A program made the translations under genes and the position numbers. DNA of 64,000 nucleotides from Bolinopsis microptera (taxonomy: Eukaryota > Ctenophora > Tentaculata > Lobata > Bolinopsidae), in NCBI RefSeq assembly GCF_026151205.1, contig NC_087082.1:8067908-8131907 (forward strand). Direction: 5' to 3'. Position 1 is the stretch's first letter. Every line of letters begins with the position of its first letter. The notes below the pieces were generated by a model. It saw nothing but the letters and a program-made list of their open reading frames with translations, searched no databases and was not told the DNA's origin. Shown in pieces: positions 12,061 through 25,100 of the stretch.

Positions 12061-13807
12061 CATTTGGCTTGATAATTTAAAACCTTTCCCAAAGTTTCAA
12101 GTTCATTGTTCAAAATTTGGCTGTGTAATGACCATTTCAAAATCCATCAGATACGTGATCCGAGCACTCAGTCAGTGATCTCGTCACTTGGTTAATATAC
12201 TGGTATATATACTTCTTAACGTGATGTTACAGCGGTAGTCCTTTCTGTAACCCTATTTGTCTGAACTAAGAGGGAAGTAGTTTCCTAAGTTCATGGCCAT
12301 TTCACGCGGTTTCCATTTAGTGGGACACGATCTATCGTTATGGCAAAATGTAAGGAACAGTAAGTAAAGTAACTTTATGATGTTATTTAAGATCAGGAGT
12401 TGGTTGGTTGGCCAGGAGAATACTCAAATGTAACAGGATTTCTCAAGATTGTATTTGGTGAATGTTAGTTGGAACAAACTCACCAATCAGAGAACAGTAT
12501 TCACACCAAGTGACCCACTAGGCTTCTAAACACTGTATTATATATTTCATACTCAGCGGACATCTTGTTTCCTAACCTGTCACGTCTGTGGTAATAATAA
12601 GCGATTAATTGAGCCCCAGTGTCCTAGTCAGTATGATGATGTTAGTAACTCCCTACAAATATTATCTAACAGCACGGTCAGATGTGTGAGGTTGTGTGTA
12701 ATCTAGGAACTACATTCAAATTTACGGCGCTAGTTTGTCGGCCACACTAACGTAGTCAGGAGGCTAGGTACTAGATCACGTGACCGATTGTAGCCAGCGA
12801 GAAGGACAGGATTTGACATGTGACCAAATTAGATTCAAAACCTTGCAGGTTTACTGAACTGAAAGGGTAGGGAAAGCGTGAAATTCACACCAAGCTGTAA
12901 CTTGCCTTGTAGTGCCGTTTGTGTTACGTTTTATAATTCGTATTATTAGTATGTATTCTAATTATTGTCGTTGATCTCATTATATAGCTCCCTGTGAATT
13001 ATGATTCAAGATAAACTTATCTGAATAGGGCAAACGACATTTCCTGTACAGTAAACAGCTGTGAGCTGCGGTATATCGGGGTTTTACTGGGTTATAAACA
13101 CCTCCGGGTTAGAATAATCAGCCGGGCGGGCGGGATAGATTCTGATAATCCCGGCTCCCGCTGTTAGTTTTTTCCCGCTTAATAAATAACCCCAGCACAG
13201 CTTCTATAATCCCGCCCCGCTAATTTGGCTCAACAAGATTTGTTTTGATATTCCATGAGGATTTCATCCGCGCACTGTCACGTGTTTTGATGATGTGTAT
13301 CACGTGACTTATTACTACGACGGCATTGGTAAAAATGTCACGTGACCTATGGCTATTTATAGTTCTTATAAATACACTTGATCTACGTATCGGTTTAATT
13401 GCAGGTGCTGGCAAAACTCCAGCACACTTCTTACATTACTTGGACTCTTACATTACGTGGACCAGTTCCAGAACTTGTCTAGACGGTTACATTTGTCCGG
13501 TAATTTTGTCGTAGCAATTACACTGTTTGATATGAGCCATGTATTATACAGTATAGTCGTCTACTTTGATGAAAATCATAACAATAATCGCATTGTATAG
13601 TGACAACACTATATAATGACAAGCACTTTATAATGACAGCTGATATTTGTCACTATATAGCGTACAAAACGCACTATAGTGACAAGGTCTGAAAGAACAT
13701 CGTGGTTGTGGGTCGGATAGTTTTTTACTGTCTGTTCATGAAGCACCAGTCGAGCCTGACAGCCAGGAACAACACAGGCCCAGTAGGACTTTGTGATGAC
13801 GGATCAG
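12061..13807. other. Non-coding stretch
   Basis: No convincing gene. A GC-rich patch at 13090-13220 contains repeated CCGGGCGGGCGGGA/TCCCG motifs. At about 13582-13682 there is a loose inverted-repeat cluster of the motif TATAGTGACAA and its complement, probably a small degraded palindromic element. Confidence 0.5.
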
Positions 13808-15310
13808 CTAGTGACGATCTGTAGCACGTTCGATGTTACTCGACCTTACTATTTGAAGACTATATGAGTTGTCAAACAAGGTGAGGTTTGCTGTTGAACT
13901 GGTTCTACGTTTTGATAGAATCACTGCAAGGTTTCCAAGCCTTGGGTGTGAAACAAATATAACGTTCAGATCATTGCTGGTCTTTCCGTGTCCGAGGATT
14001 TTCCACATATGGAGAATGATGAATCGCTCCCGCCTTCGTCGAAGAGACATCAGAGATAGATAGACCAGGCGATCCCAGTAGTGGAGATCGTGCATTCCTG
14101 ATATTCTGGCGGTGAATGCTTCCTGTGCACTCTCCAGTTTTTGGATATCGCTGATACTTGAGGGATGCCATAATGGACAGCAATATTCAATCAGAATCCG
14201 CACCATCGATTTGTATAGTGTCAGCATGATGGAGTGAGATCGTGTGTGAAATACACTGAGAACCCATGATGCTTTTTGGCGAGCTTTATCTGCAAAGTGC
14301 AATGGCTCGTATGTGAGGGAACCAAGAGAGATCACTTGACACTATGACGCCTAAATCACTGAGCTGATGTATTGGCCCAATACAAGTGTAGTGTCTTTGG
14401 AAACTGAGTATTGATAATGTTCAACCACAAATGGAAGCTCAGATAGTACATATTGGTGGTTGAATTTGTGACACATTTTCTCAAATTTGTCTTTGTGAAG
14501 GGCCATATTATTTCTTTCAGACCAATCAATGACATTTTGCAGATCTTTTTGGAGGAGCTTTATGTCATGCTCTGATTTGATAGCAATGGATATGCGAGTG
14601 TCATCAGCAAAACATCGAACTATAAGAGTGCAATGTGCATGATACAATGTTCAATATCATTGATAAAAATCAAGAAAAAGATCGGCCCCAAAACCGTAAC
14701 TTGTGGAACTCCGCTGATCATCAGTGCAAGGATGGACAGATGACCGTCAACAACAACTGCTTGTTTCTGGTCTGAGAGGAAAGATTCTATCCACTTTATG
14801 ATTTTAGGATGAATTCCCTAGAGTTGGAGCTTTCTCAGTAAAGTTTGTGGTCAACTTTATTGAAAGCTCGAAAGCCTTGGCATAGTCGAGGTATATTGAA
14901 TCAAAATCTGAATTGTTGGTTAGAGAATCCAAAACGTCATCAAAATGGCGGAGAAGTTGAGTAAGGCAACTCCGACCATATCTAAATCCGTGCTGCTTAC
15001 TACATATTATGAGGTTATTGATCTCTAAATAGTTTAGGTCAGCTTTTTCTTATCACCCTCTCGTATACTTTAACCACATGAGAGGTGAGTGATATAGCTC
15101 GGTAGTTAGCTGGTTTGGGTCGACTATCCTTCTTCTGGAGAGGAAATACGTGTGAGAACTTATAGAAACTAGGGACCTCCCCAGTAACTAAAGAGCGGGA
15201 CCAGATGTTGTGCATTGGTTCTGCTAGGGCTTTCTTGCAGTTCTTGAGAAGGGTGACTGGAATTTCGTCAGGACCTGATGCAGCATTAGGTTTGATGTTT
15301 TCAGTGGCCT
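13808..15310 (-). pseudogene. LINE reverse transcriptase, multiply frameshifted
   Basis: Reading leftward from about 15310: GPDEIPVTLLKNCK, NYRAISLTSHVVKVYERVI, QHGFRYGRSCLTQLL, LDYAKAF (catalytic Asp block), ISGVPQVTVLGPIFFLIFI, then FADDTRI at about 14605-14625 (catalytic pair). A helical thumb (DWSERNNMALHKDK) follows, and a C-terminal region (13808-14335) with YCCPLWHPSS and RRRRERFIILHMWKI. This order is the RT half of an APE-type LINE. The G-Q box reads GVPQVT instead of GVPQGS. There are at least three frame changes and one stop, so it is inactive. The endonuclease half is missing; the copy looks 5'-truncated near 15320. Confidence 0.88.
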
Positions 15311-15929
15311 TAATAGTTAATGATGTCGTCCACGGAGTAATTCAGCATATTGAAATATTTCTAAGAAAATTATTGAGATTTGAGCGATTTAAATATTTCT
15401 AAGAAAATTATTGAATGTGGCGCTAACGGCTAACTAATGTTTTCTTGATTTTAATGACATCAAATAAAAAAGTATTTGTAGCCCTTCTCGACAATTCCAG
15501 CAATAAAAGGAACATGAATAGTACATCTTACTACAGTTTGTAGAATGTATATGGCAGAGTGGCTCTCAAACAGTTGAAAAATAGCATTGATCTATTGAGA
15601 GCACATTCCATCTATTGATGAAAATGAGAAACAAGGCCTCTTGTTTAGTGGTAAGGAGTGTGACGCGTGACACGTGACCGTGACCGTGACCAAGACATGT
15701 GTTTAAAATATTTCCATCACGTTACATTACATAATTCTGAAACATATATTATATTTACAATAAATTATGCAATATCACAACAATACATTATTTATTATTA
15801 TTATTATAAAACAGGATCTTACCGACAAAAATGATTCTTAAAAATACCTTAATGCGGTAAACTGTACCCTTGAAAAAGACAACAACAATACATATTATAT
15901 ATTATTCTTTTATTATAATACTAGAAAGC

Positions 15930-16170
15930 ACGTGGTAACAGGGAGGAAGCTAATAGTATTCTATGAAATAAAGTTTTAATCGCATACAAAAATATCCACC
16001 CCAACCAAAAATACAGCCGATTTAAATGAAAACACTTTAAACACGACGTATTTAACAGAAAACCAAAATTACGTTAAAATATTCATTGCAAGTGCACGTG
16101 CGCGTTTCGACACCGTTACCATGGTTACTATACATACTTTTGAACGGTGTGGTCGTACAGTGTACGTACA
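15930..16170 (+). repeat. Interspersed repeat family X, copy 1
   Basis: The segment from CACGTGGTAACAGGGAGGAA through AAAATATCCACC, ACAGCCGAT and CACCGTTACC matches, with divergence, 28255-28460 (same orientation) and the reverse complement of 33985-34130. No coding frame. It is probably the body of a non-autonomous DNA element. Confidence 0.65.
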
Positions 16171-16269
16171 AAAACAATTCTCTGAATTATATATTAAAAT
16201 TCTTTTAGTTTGGACCGTTAAATTTGCAATAATGCTCTTAAATATATACTGACCACTCCTTGTCTACTT

Positions 16270-16345
16270 GAAAATGAAACCTGAGTAGGTCACATGACTA
16301 GGTCACATGACTAGGTCACATGACTAGGTCACATGACTAGGTCAC
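16270..16345. repeat. 13-bp tandem repeat, five copies
   Basis: AGGTCACATGACT repeated head to tail, last copy partial. It lies in non-coding sequence. Confidence 0.9.
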
Positions 16346-17458
16346 TCCTTAACTCTGACTCTTATTTGTAGTATCCGCATTCCAACTTATTCATACTTGA
16401 CTTAATTTCAAGAGTTCTTTTGTTTTGCAAATATGTTTCTAATTATTCAATTTATTCATAATACTGAATCCCAAAAAGTTTGTCCTTTCTTAGACTAACT
16501 ACAATTACACAGCATTACCGAGAAAAGTTATTCTGAGTGTTGATTCTTTATATATGCAGAATTAAATTTGTTGATTACGTACATAATCCAAATTTTCTTT
16601 TTTACCCTCTGGGATAATAACGATTTGACAATATTTTAATTCAAATTCCAGTCAATTTCACTTCAATAGTGAATAGTGATACAATTACAATTTAGGAATG
16701 GATCGGGTATCTGATGGGGGGGGGGGACTTTTCGGACATGAACAAGCCAATTATGGCTATGAACGGAGCCAATTTAATGGAAGGTATAGTTTTGTAGCGG
16801 ATATACGAATATTTTGCACTTTGAATTAGCATTATGCAGCGATCTGTGTAAGCTTGCTTATGGATTATGAAATTAGGGTTACAAGCATATAGTAGAATAT
16901 ATAGATTATTTTAATAGTCAATAATATCAGATTACTTCATCATCAATCACGGATCGGGAAATTAAGCATAAATGCTCGAATTTAACGAAATGCGACCACA
17001 TTTCTTGTTTTCTGACAGATTCAAAGAATATAATGTTGAAACAGTATAAGATCAAAAAAATTAAAGATTCAAAGAATATAAGATTCAAAGAATATAAGAT
17101 TCAAGAAATATAATATTCAAAGAATATAAGATTCATTATAAATACCATAAGAATATAAAAATATTATATATATAAATAAGAAGATAATACTTACTTAGAT
17201 AATATTGTGGTAAGGTTTGCCAGGATGGTATAGTATATTAATTATTATATAGTTGTGCTGACCACCACTCACTTCTGGGAGTTGGTTCGTTTTGTAACAG
17301 CTTCAGTCGGTTATTTTGCAAACTTATAGTCTACCAAAATTTTAGTGAATTTTTATTTGATTTTTTATACCTGCTTTTTCTTCCTATACTACATACTTTA
17401 CTTAACTTTTAAAATTTTTCTAATTATTTAATTTAAAATTTTTTACTCATCATTGTAG
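16346..17458. other. Non-coding AT-rich stretch
   Basis: Contains a poly-G run at about 16716-16727 and a degenerate array of GATTCAAAGAATATAA at about 17020-17135. No gene is seen. Confidence 0.6.
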
Positions 17459-18255
17459 GGACCTTTGCTGATTGTTGAAATTCGACATCTAGCGTCATCT
17501 AGCGTCATCTAGCGTCATCTAGCGTCATCTAGCGTCATCTAGCGTCATCTAGCGTCATCTAGCGTCATCTAGCGTCATCTAGCGTCATCTAGCGTCATCT
17601 AGCGTCATCTAGCGTCGTCTAAATTCTAGCGTCATGACGCTAGTTACGCAACACTGTCGCCAGACGACAGCTATCGCTATTTGCACAGAATTTCTGGCTT
17701 TTTTGTGGGCGACATCTAGCGCTGTCTAGCGCTATCTAATGCTAGATGTCGCCGCTTCAGATGTCGTCGCGACATATAGCGACATTAAATAAAACCGAGA
17801 ACCTTAGGGCTAAATCATTATACATCGTGACATGAAGATCTGGCTAACACTTAAAGGGTGGGGCTAACACTTAAAGGGTGGGGCTATATAGCGGTTGAAG
17901 TGCAAACAGGAAGTTAGATTTATTTGTGGGGGCTGCTTCTTAATTAATAGAACATGACATTGTTAGTATTCGTAAAATGCTTCCCTGACGTGACTTGTAC
18001 ATAAGAGAAAGCAAGTGAAAATTTTTCAAATGGTTTTTGTTGTCTCACCACCCTGAATGATGATTAATCACTCTACACTCGACTGTCACGTGACTTTTTC
18101 AACCCGTTTTCTAGCTGGCCCTGAACGACTATTCGAAACCCTAACCCTCTAATCTGATCCCAACCCTAACCCTAGCCCAATCCCTAACAAAAACATTTGC
18201 TCAAACCCTTACCCTCTAATCGAAGATGTCGAATTTCAACAATCGGTAAAGGTCC
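17459..18255. mobile_element. 797-bp non-autonomous DNA transposon with 8-bp target duplication
   Basis: The left end GGACCTTTGCTGATTGTTGA (continuing AATTCGACATC) is mirrored at 18225-18255 with only two mismatches over about 31 bp. The flanks are identical 8-mers, CATTGTAG, at 17451-17458 and 18256-18263. Eight-base duplications are typical of hAT and P superfamilies; these ends are not the usual CAGGG of hAT, so the superfamily is open. The inside holds a pure decamer array, further AGCG-type inverted motifs (17600-17790), and telomere-like CCCTAACCC remnants (18138-18200). No transposase frame. Confidence 0.9.
17489..17617. repeat. Decamer array (AGCGTCATCT)n inside the transposon
   Basis: About thirteen almost perfect copies of AGCGTCATCT, the last with a G for A change, directly inside the left inverted repeat whose end (GACATCTAGCG) probably seeded the array. 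Confidence 0.95.
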
Positions 18256-18505
18256 CATTGTAGTACCCACCAATTTAACTTCTTAAGCTGCCCCTCTCTT
18301 TAGCGAGTAAGGTGTGTGTTTACCTGTGTGTATGAAACACACCACTGTAACTCAACACCACATCATATGACTTTCTTATCTTCTCTGCATATTACTCACT
18401 AGACACATGGAGTTAAAGCAGGTTTAGTTAATCATTTTTATTAGCTTTTCAAACTTCTCCAAAAAACCTCTATGCGTAACTCATAATGAGACCATGTTAA
18501 GACCT

Positions 18506-18799
18506 CCTCCTCCTCCTCCTCCTCCTCCTCCTCCTCCTCCTCCTCCTCCTCCTCCTCCTCCTCCTCCTCCTCCTCCTCCTCCTCCTCCTCCTCCTCCTCC
18601 TCCTCCTCCTCCTCCTCCTCCTCCTCCTCCTCCTCCTCCTCCTCCTCCTCCTCCTCCTCCTCCTCCTCCTCCTCCTCCTCCTCCTCCTCCTCCTCCTCCT
18701 CCTCCTCCTCCTCCTCCTCCTCCTCCTCCTCCTCCTCCTCCTCCTCCTCCTCCTCCTCCTCCTCCTCCTCCTCCTCCTCCTCCCCCTCCTCCTCCTCCT
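18506..18799. repeat. (CCT)n trinucleotide tract, about 290 bp
   Basis: Nearly pure CCT for about 98 repeats, with one C insertion-type interruption at about 18784. Long poly-Pro and poly-Gly frames here are artefacts. The strand is fully polypyrimidine, so triplex (H-DNA) formation is possible. Confidence 0.97.
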
Positions 18800-19890
18800 A
18801 TTTTATGTGTTAACACTTACTTGTGTAGGCTGAGTGTGTTAACACAAATTTAAGTTAACTGTTATGTTGACACTTTTTAAATTGTTCCAAGTCTGATACA
18901 CTCTCTTTATTATCTTTCTTTCCATCACAAATTTACAACTTGGAATCATTTCTCTTTCTAAAATATAATCATAATTTGATGTTGTCTCTAAAACAGAATT
19001 AGTTTCCCCCATGTTACATGTCTCCGGGTTAACGTGACATTTCGCATTTCTCTATTCAGAAGACTTTGCTCCTTGTCTTGTACCACGCTTATTTGGGTTT
19101 TGATATCATTAACTGACATTCTCGGAATTTAGTGAAATAACCACAGATGACCATTTAGGATGTTTATTGTTTATCTTTTAACCTCTTATCATCCTCTTTA
19201 TTACATTTATTTGTGGCTCCTTAGCCTACTTCTCATACTACTACTATACTTCATCAGACAATCTGCATTCTGCAGTACCACAAACTACTGCTCCTCCTCC
19301 TCACAAACTATTGCTTTATCAATTGTAGTATTCTAGATCTGACAGTATTCTTTTTTTTAGATATTTTACATTTTACGTTTTTATTTACGAGACATATTTT
19401 AATTTATACTTGACGAAATTCCGGTGACCTAAATGATTTGGGAACGAAAATATGGGATTTTTTGCCGAAAATAAACTTATTTCGTACCCCAAATTAAATC
19501 ATGGTATTTGGGGATTTTTTTCATTTCTTTATTTTACAATTTAATAAAACCCAATATTTTATAAAATCAATAAAATAAAATATGAAATTTGAAAAATTAC
19601 AAGTCAATTTCTTCTTGATCTTCTGGTTCAGGGACGTTTCTCTCTCCAGTGTAGTCCCAGGTGTGATACTAGTGTTCATTTGTTAGATGAATCATATTGA
19701 TAACTTACTATATAATTGATAGTAAATCGACAAAGTCATAATTAAAGAAAATATGTGAAAATTAATTTGGGGAAAAACATTTTTTTTCGGAAAACCACCA
19801 ACTTTTGTACCTTTTAAATATGTCTCGTAAGGTATCTCAGAGTATTACGTATATTGGCGCTAATATGGATTAGGGTTGTTCCAAATTGTG
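18800..19890. other. Non-coding AT-rich stretch
   Basis: About 1.1 kb with no credible coding frame and no clear repeat, apart from short CTCCTC runs near 19295. Confidence 0.6.
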
Positions 19891-19897
19891 TACAAAT

Positions 19898-20210
19898 AGG
19901 TAGGATCTACTGACACAGTGACAGGTAGGATCTACTGGCACAGTGCCAGGTAGAATCTACTGGCGCAGTGCTAGGTAGGATCTACTGGCGCAGTGCTAGG
20001 TAGGTTCTACTGTCACAGTGTTAGTTAAGATATACTGTCACAGTGCCAGTTAAGATCTACTGTCGCAGTGCCAGGTAGGATCTACTGGCACAGTGCCAGG
20101 TAGGATCTACTGGCACAGTGCCAGGTAGGATCTACTGGCACAGTACCAGGTAGGATCTACTGGCACAGTGCCAGGTAGGATCTACTGGCACAGTGCCAGG
20201 TAGGATCTAG
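19898..20210. repeat. 25-bp minisatellite, about 13 units
   Basis: The unit is AGGTAGGATCTACTGGCACA followed by GTGCC. Central units vary more (TTAGTTAAGATATACTGTC) and the right-hand six are nearly identical, so expansion was most recent on the right. Confidence 0.93.
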
Positions 20211-20391
20211 TTGTCACCAGCTACCGGCCTTATGTTAACCCAAAAAACTACTCACATTCCTGTCAGTGGATTGTTATTCCTAAATATCGATGAATATTGA
20301 TGAATATTAATGTTGTTCCACTTTCATATTAACATTTGACATATTATTGCACTATAATCACGATTCTTCAATTATAGGACCGCAGCAAATC

Positions 20392-20406
20392 ATGACTTTC
20401 AACTGG
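20392..20406 (+). CDS. Candidate first coding exon of the Rab32/38-like gene (MTFNW)
   Basis: ATGACTTTCAACTGG is followed directly by GTAAGA, a good donor, in phase 0. Joining it to the acceptor at 22029 would give a protein starting MTFNW-SGNPKTEHLFKV, a reasonable N-terminus for this family, whose N-termini are short and variable. Other upstream starts cannot be excluded, and no transcript evidence is available. Confidence 0.3.
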
Positions 20407-20594
20407 GTAAGAATTTATGAGAAGGATGATTTCATTTGTAGCACCACGCCTCTTGTTTACCAGGTTATAAACCTCCTCCTCCTCCTCCATGCTTCTTGTT
20501 TACCAATGTCACTAAAATGTGTTAATATATTTATAATATTGGCGTTCAAAACGGTTTACAAAAGGTCACATAACAACGTTATTCCACAGTAACA

Positions 20595-20871
20595 TTAAAT
20601 CATATCTAATACATCAGGTATTTCTGAATGAAATTCTCTGAATAGGTTTCGCATTACACATAAGATGTTAGATAAATCACATGTGTTTCTAAGGCTCATT
20701 GATAAACTTGCCAACTGAGTGGATGACAGTTTGACAGTTATCATTCTTAGTCTGTTAATAAAGTCTTGTTTGTTCAAATACCAACAACCCTGCGCCATGT
20801 CACATGCAACCATGACAGTGCACTTTAATAATAACAACCTGTCTATCAGTACACAAAACTTTTCAGTTGAA
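20595..20871 (-). CDS. Putative terminal exon of an unrecognised minus-strand gene
   Basis: On the minus strand a clean acceptor (TTGTATTTCAG) is followed by about 91 codons to a TAA. The peptide has a regular hydrophobic pattern suggesting helices, for example DRLLLLKCTVMVACD, INRLRMITVKL, LASLSMSLRN and VMRNLFREF, and ends SEIPDVLDMI. I do not recognise a family. Upstream exons would lie to the right, overlapping the first intron of the Rab gene, and I could not place them. A chance frame is possible: codon use is AT-rich and no ATG lies at the left edge. Confidence 0.3.
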
Positions 20872-21609
20872 CTGAAATACAATAACTCCTGTATATCATC
20901 AATAAATATGTGACAGTTAGTAAGTTGGTCACAGCACTGATTGTATATGTTAACTGATTGTATATGCTGTACATCCCTACGTGTTATCTCTACAATGATA
21001 ACTTTTAATTTACTCTCTGATATTAGGGTAACTAGTTATGTGACATCAGACATGCTGGTAATATAGATATTATATATTACATTGTAAATAATGTCGGATC
21101 AGCATTGCTAAAAAGTCAGAGTCCGAAATCCAAGTAGAAAATCCGTTACCATTAAAGTATTTAAACCAAAAATATCATGGTGCCGTTCTAAAGGCGTGTG
21201 TATAACGTTCAAGCTATTAGCTAACAAAAGATAGAAAAGCACGCACACCCTTACAGAAAAACAATGTGAAATGTGAAAATGCTTATGATTTGTCCGTTCG
21301 GGTGTGGTAAAGGAGTCAGAGATGTGATTGTGATGGTGTTTAAATGTAGAGTGCAAATGAAGCGGAGGGTTGGTGTTGTCTCGTACCGTGACACTTTACT
21401 ATACTACTAATGTTCGTGTTTCTTATTTATTGGAAATCGTGTTGCACAGCTGAGCGACGAATTTGGTGAATTTTACTATGTGCTCCGGTAGAAAAAGGCT
21501 TTCCATGTCATGAAATAGCACAGACTTTGTGGGCTCCTTTATGTTTGTCCGTACACGAGTTAACCTTTAGTTACACAACTCCTTATATGGGCATTTCTTT
21601 AGTTCCAAC

Positions 21610-21773
21610 CAGGGACAAAAGGATTTCGCGATTATTTTGGCCAAAATTCGCGATACCGCGATTTTTAACAGACTATACAAAGATACAATATACATTAAAC
21701 TATACTTAAAATTTGTCGCAAATAATGGGAAAAATCGTGATTCCGTACATGCCGCGATTTCCTTTTGTCCCTG
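21610..21773. mobile_element. 164-bp hAT-like MITE with 8-bp target duplication
   Basis: Ends CAGGGACAAAAGGATTTCGC and its near-perfect inverted partner (GCGATTTCCTTTTGTCCCTG) are flanked by identical 8-mers GTTCCAAC (21602-21609 and 21774-21781). CAGGG termini with an 8-bp duplication fit hAT. It sits in the presumed first intron of the Rab gene. Two short internal segments (CGCGATACCGCGA) are palindromic. Confidence 0.88.
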
Positions 21774-22029
21774 GTTCCAACTGGTTTTCCAAATTATTGT
21801 ACCCAAAAAAGTGGCCTTGGAACGTAATAAAGGTAAATAAAGAAATAGTAACAGTTAAATACCAGCTGTTTACGGTTTTCGCCAATATGATGATGATGAA
21901 AATCACAACTATACTATACTATACTATATTATAGTAGTAGTACTATACTATATAGTATAGTACTATAACTAGTGACTACTATGTCTATATATAGTATATT
22001 CTATATAATACTAACCCCTGTAATTTCAG

Positions 22030-22152
22030 TCAGGGAACCCTAAGACAGAGCATCTGTTCAAAGTGCTTGTTATTGGAGATCTGGGAGTGGGAAAGACTAG
22101 TTTTATTAAGAGATATGTCCACCAGTTCTTCAGTGTCCACTACCGGGCTACT
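22030..22152 (+). CDS. Rab gene exon with P-loop
   Basis: Acceptor CTGTAATTTCAG, donor GTATCC (weak). Encodes SGNPKTEHLFKV through FSVHYRAT, 41 codons, including the P-loop GDLGVGKT and the start of switch I. Confidence 0.93.
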
Positions 22153-25100
22153 GTATCCTTTTGTAATGCAGATTTAGGGTGCTTGGACAACTCCGATTTA
22201 TTTATTTCCAATTGTTGCTTGACGTATATTATAATGTGAACAAACCCCGATTAACCGCGACTTTTTTCCTTTCCACAGACTCCGCGACCCGCGTCGAATC
22301 TGTGTAGGTATCTCATTTTCTTGAAAATAAATTGAAGGAGAAATAAAAAGCCATATTTTGTAGACATTATAATATGCTTTAAATCGCACCTTGTCTCAAC
22401 TTTATTCTGGTGTAGAATAAATGTTTGTAGTGTTTAGGGCTGTTCGGGAATTTACCCAGATGTTCTTGGACAACATATCCAATATCCAATGGTGGCCACA
22501 TTCCACAGCATAATGTACCATAACCACTAAATACTAAACATAATGTAACTACTGAAGTTACTCCTCTACACCTGAAGAGAGAAGATAGCTCTCATCTTAT
22601 GTTTATAAGGCACTTTAAATGAGTTGTTTAAAGCAATTTCTGGGTGGGTACCTTATTTTATATACCGAGAAACAGAGAAACAGTTAGTACCTTATTTTAT
22701 ATACCAAGAAACAGTTAGTTCCTTATTTTATATACCGAGAAACAGTTAGTACCTTATTTTATATACCGAGAAACAGTTAGTATCTATATTTTTCAACAGT
22801 TAGTACCGCAAAGGGAGTGGGTTAAGTGGGTCTGTCGAAAATTTTAAAATAACTCTTGGTCGACCTCCATGTCCGGCACTTGGTACCCGATCTGGGTAGT
22901 AGGGTGTTGTTCTTGTCTTATGACACCCCTATCTGGTTCGTAAGTTTGTGGAAATAAATAAGCCGCGGTAAATTAGCTTTTCCGGTTAATAAGGGGTTTA
23001 CCTTGAATCCCGGCCTTAGGACAGATCTCGAATATACAGCATATCCCAAGTCACTCTACCAGGGTAATTATAAACACAGGGTAATTATAAACACAGTTAG
23101 GAAGGGTGGATAATGTTACAGTTTATTATTTCCTTAACTACCCTCATAGATAGGGGTAGACTTTGCACTGAAAGTTATAAACTGGGATGAAGACACACTA
23201 ATCAGACTGCAGTTGTGGGACATTGCGGGACAAGAGAGATTTGGAAACATGACCAGGGTCAGTTTTATATAATGTTGGAGTAATGTATTCTTTAACGTTC
23301 CATGTTTAATCAATGATATTCAGTTTTTACACTAACTTTAACAAACTGAGCCTATGATTTTAACAAATTTAAGATTCAACCTAGAATTTGTGGAAGTTAA
23401 GAAAGTTAAAACAACTCTTTTAACCTTTTCTTATTTCTCGCAATAGTCTATATGGTTTGCTCAATCTTTAGGGTTGAGAATGTGACCAATATTTCCACAT
23501 ATCGCCATGTCAAGGAAGCATGTTAATTTATGTTAAACTGAAAAATTACAACTTTTCCATCATCTTCAGAACAACTCATTCTGAAGGTACGTACTTCACA
23601 GACGGCTTAAGCTCCTCGCATTATCTTAATTTAAGTTTTGAAATATATTTGTTTAAAAGGGTTTGTTAAAAAGTTTGTTAAAAAGGGTTTATCTGACGTT
23701 GAGCCGTTTCCACAGAATTTCTGAATAGTATCATTATGTGAAAATATTCCAATAAATCCCTGGTTAAACACGAACGGCCTCCTCCTCTTCAGTCCTCCTC
23801 ATCCGTCGCCGCCGCCGTCTCCTCCACCGTCGTAATTTATAATGGTTATTGAGACGGCGTGTCCCCCTTTTAACAGTTCTGTATTATGACCGGCTGCTCC
23901 CAGGTATACTACAAGGAAGCAGTAGCTGCTATGATAGTGTTCGACTGTACCAGACAATCCACATTCGACGCAGTGCTGACGTGGAAAAACGACCTGGACA
24001 GTAAAGTGTTGTTACCAAATGGAGAACCTGTCCCCTGTCTTCTGCTCAGTAACAAGGTACTATTTAAGGGTATACACCAAAATTGGCCAACCCAAATGAC
24101 CTCACAGGAAATTCAGTGACCATCTAGCGCACCGATTCCTGCCCAAAAAATTTGATTTCGAGAACAGTCATTTCTGTAATCGACCATTTCCTGGTCAAAG
24201 TGCATTTTTCGGAAAAACACAATTTGTTTCATGGAGAGGCTATAAATTAATCATTTCTTGTGGTATCGAGTTGAAATTTTGCTCGAAGTTTATTCATACC
24301 TAGTTCAAGATGTGTGTAAAATCTTGATATCTTATCTGAAAAGGCTGCGATTTTATAAATTTTTAAAGTCAAAAAGCTGAAATTGTCCTTTTCAGGCTTA
24401 TTTTGACCAAAAAGTCAGTCAGGGAACATCGGATTGTTTTGATGCTTGACATGAAATTGTTCTCTGAATCCTGTCGCATTTTTTGATGACCTCAAAAATG
24501 AGTTTATTTAACTGAAAAGTTGATCTTTTGCACCTCAAAGCCAAAAAACAAATTTAGGCACATTTTTCGTCTATCATATTTACAGATTTTTCAAAAATTT
24601 CGATAGGAATGTGCTAGACATTAGGAAGTGAGCAAAATAACTGCAACTAACACATTTATATATGAGTTATGAACAATAAAACACCCTAAAATGCTTCCTT
24701 TAGTTATTACATGAGTAATTGTTACATGAGTAATTGTTACATGAGTAATTGTTACATGAGTAATTGTTACATGAGTAATTGAATTGTGCGAGCGATGTTG
24801 TATTGAACGTACTGAAAATCGAGTCTATCGCGCTTAGTGAAAATCGAGTCTAAAAAATCTTTCTTCCTGAACAGTTTTTGATCCATCACCCTGAAACTTT
24901 CAGGATATGTGCTAGGAATCATTTAAATGAGATTGTCCATACAAAATTTTGAGATATGCCTTTTAAAAGATTTTATTCGATTTTGAAAATGTTGGACCTC
25001 GGCCATAAATAGTTTCAATAGCAGAATACAATATATTGTATTTTCTGAGAAGTAAGGGTGGCTTTTTTGAGCAAATACTTAACTATCGATCATATTTTTA

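Noticed and set aside
18481..18853. Poly-Pro and poly-Gly frames
   Set aside because: Direct consequence of the (CCT)n tract.
21108..21356. 82-codon minus-strand frame
   Set aside because: No ATG at the start, no clear acceptor, composition His/Thr-rich without pattern.
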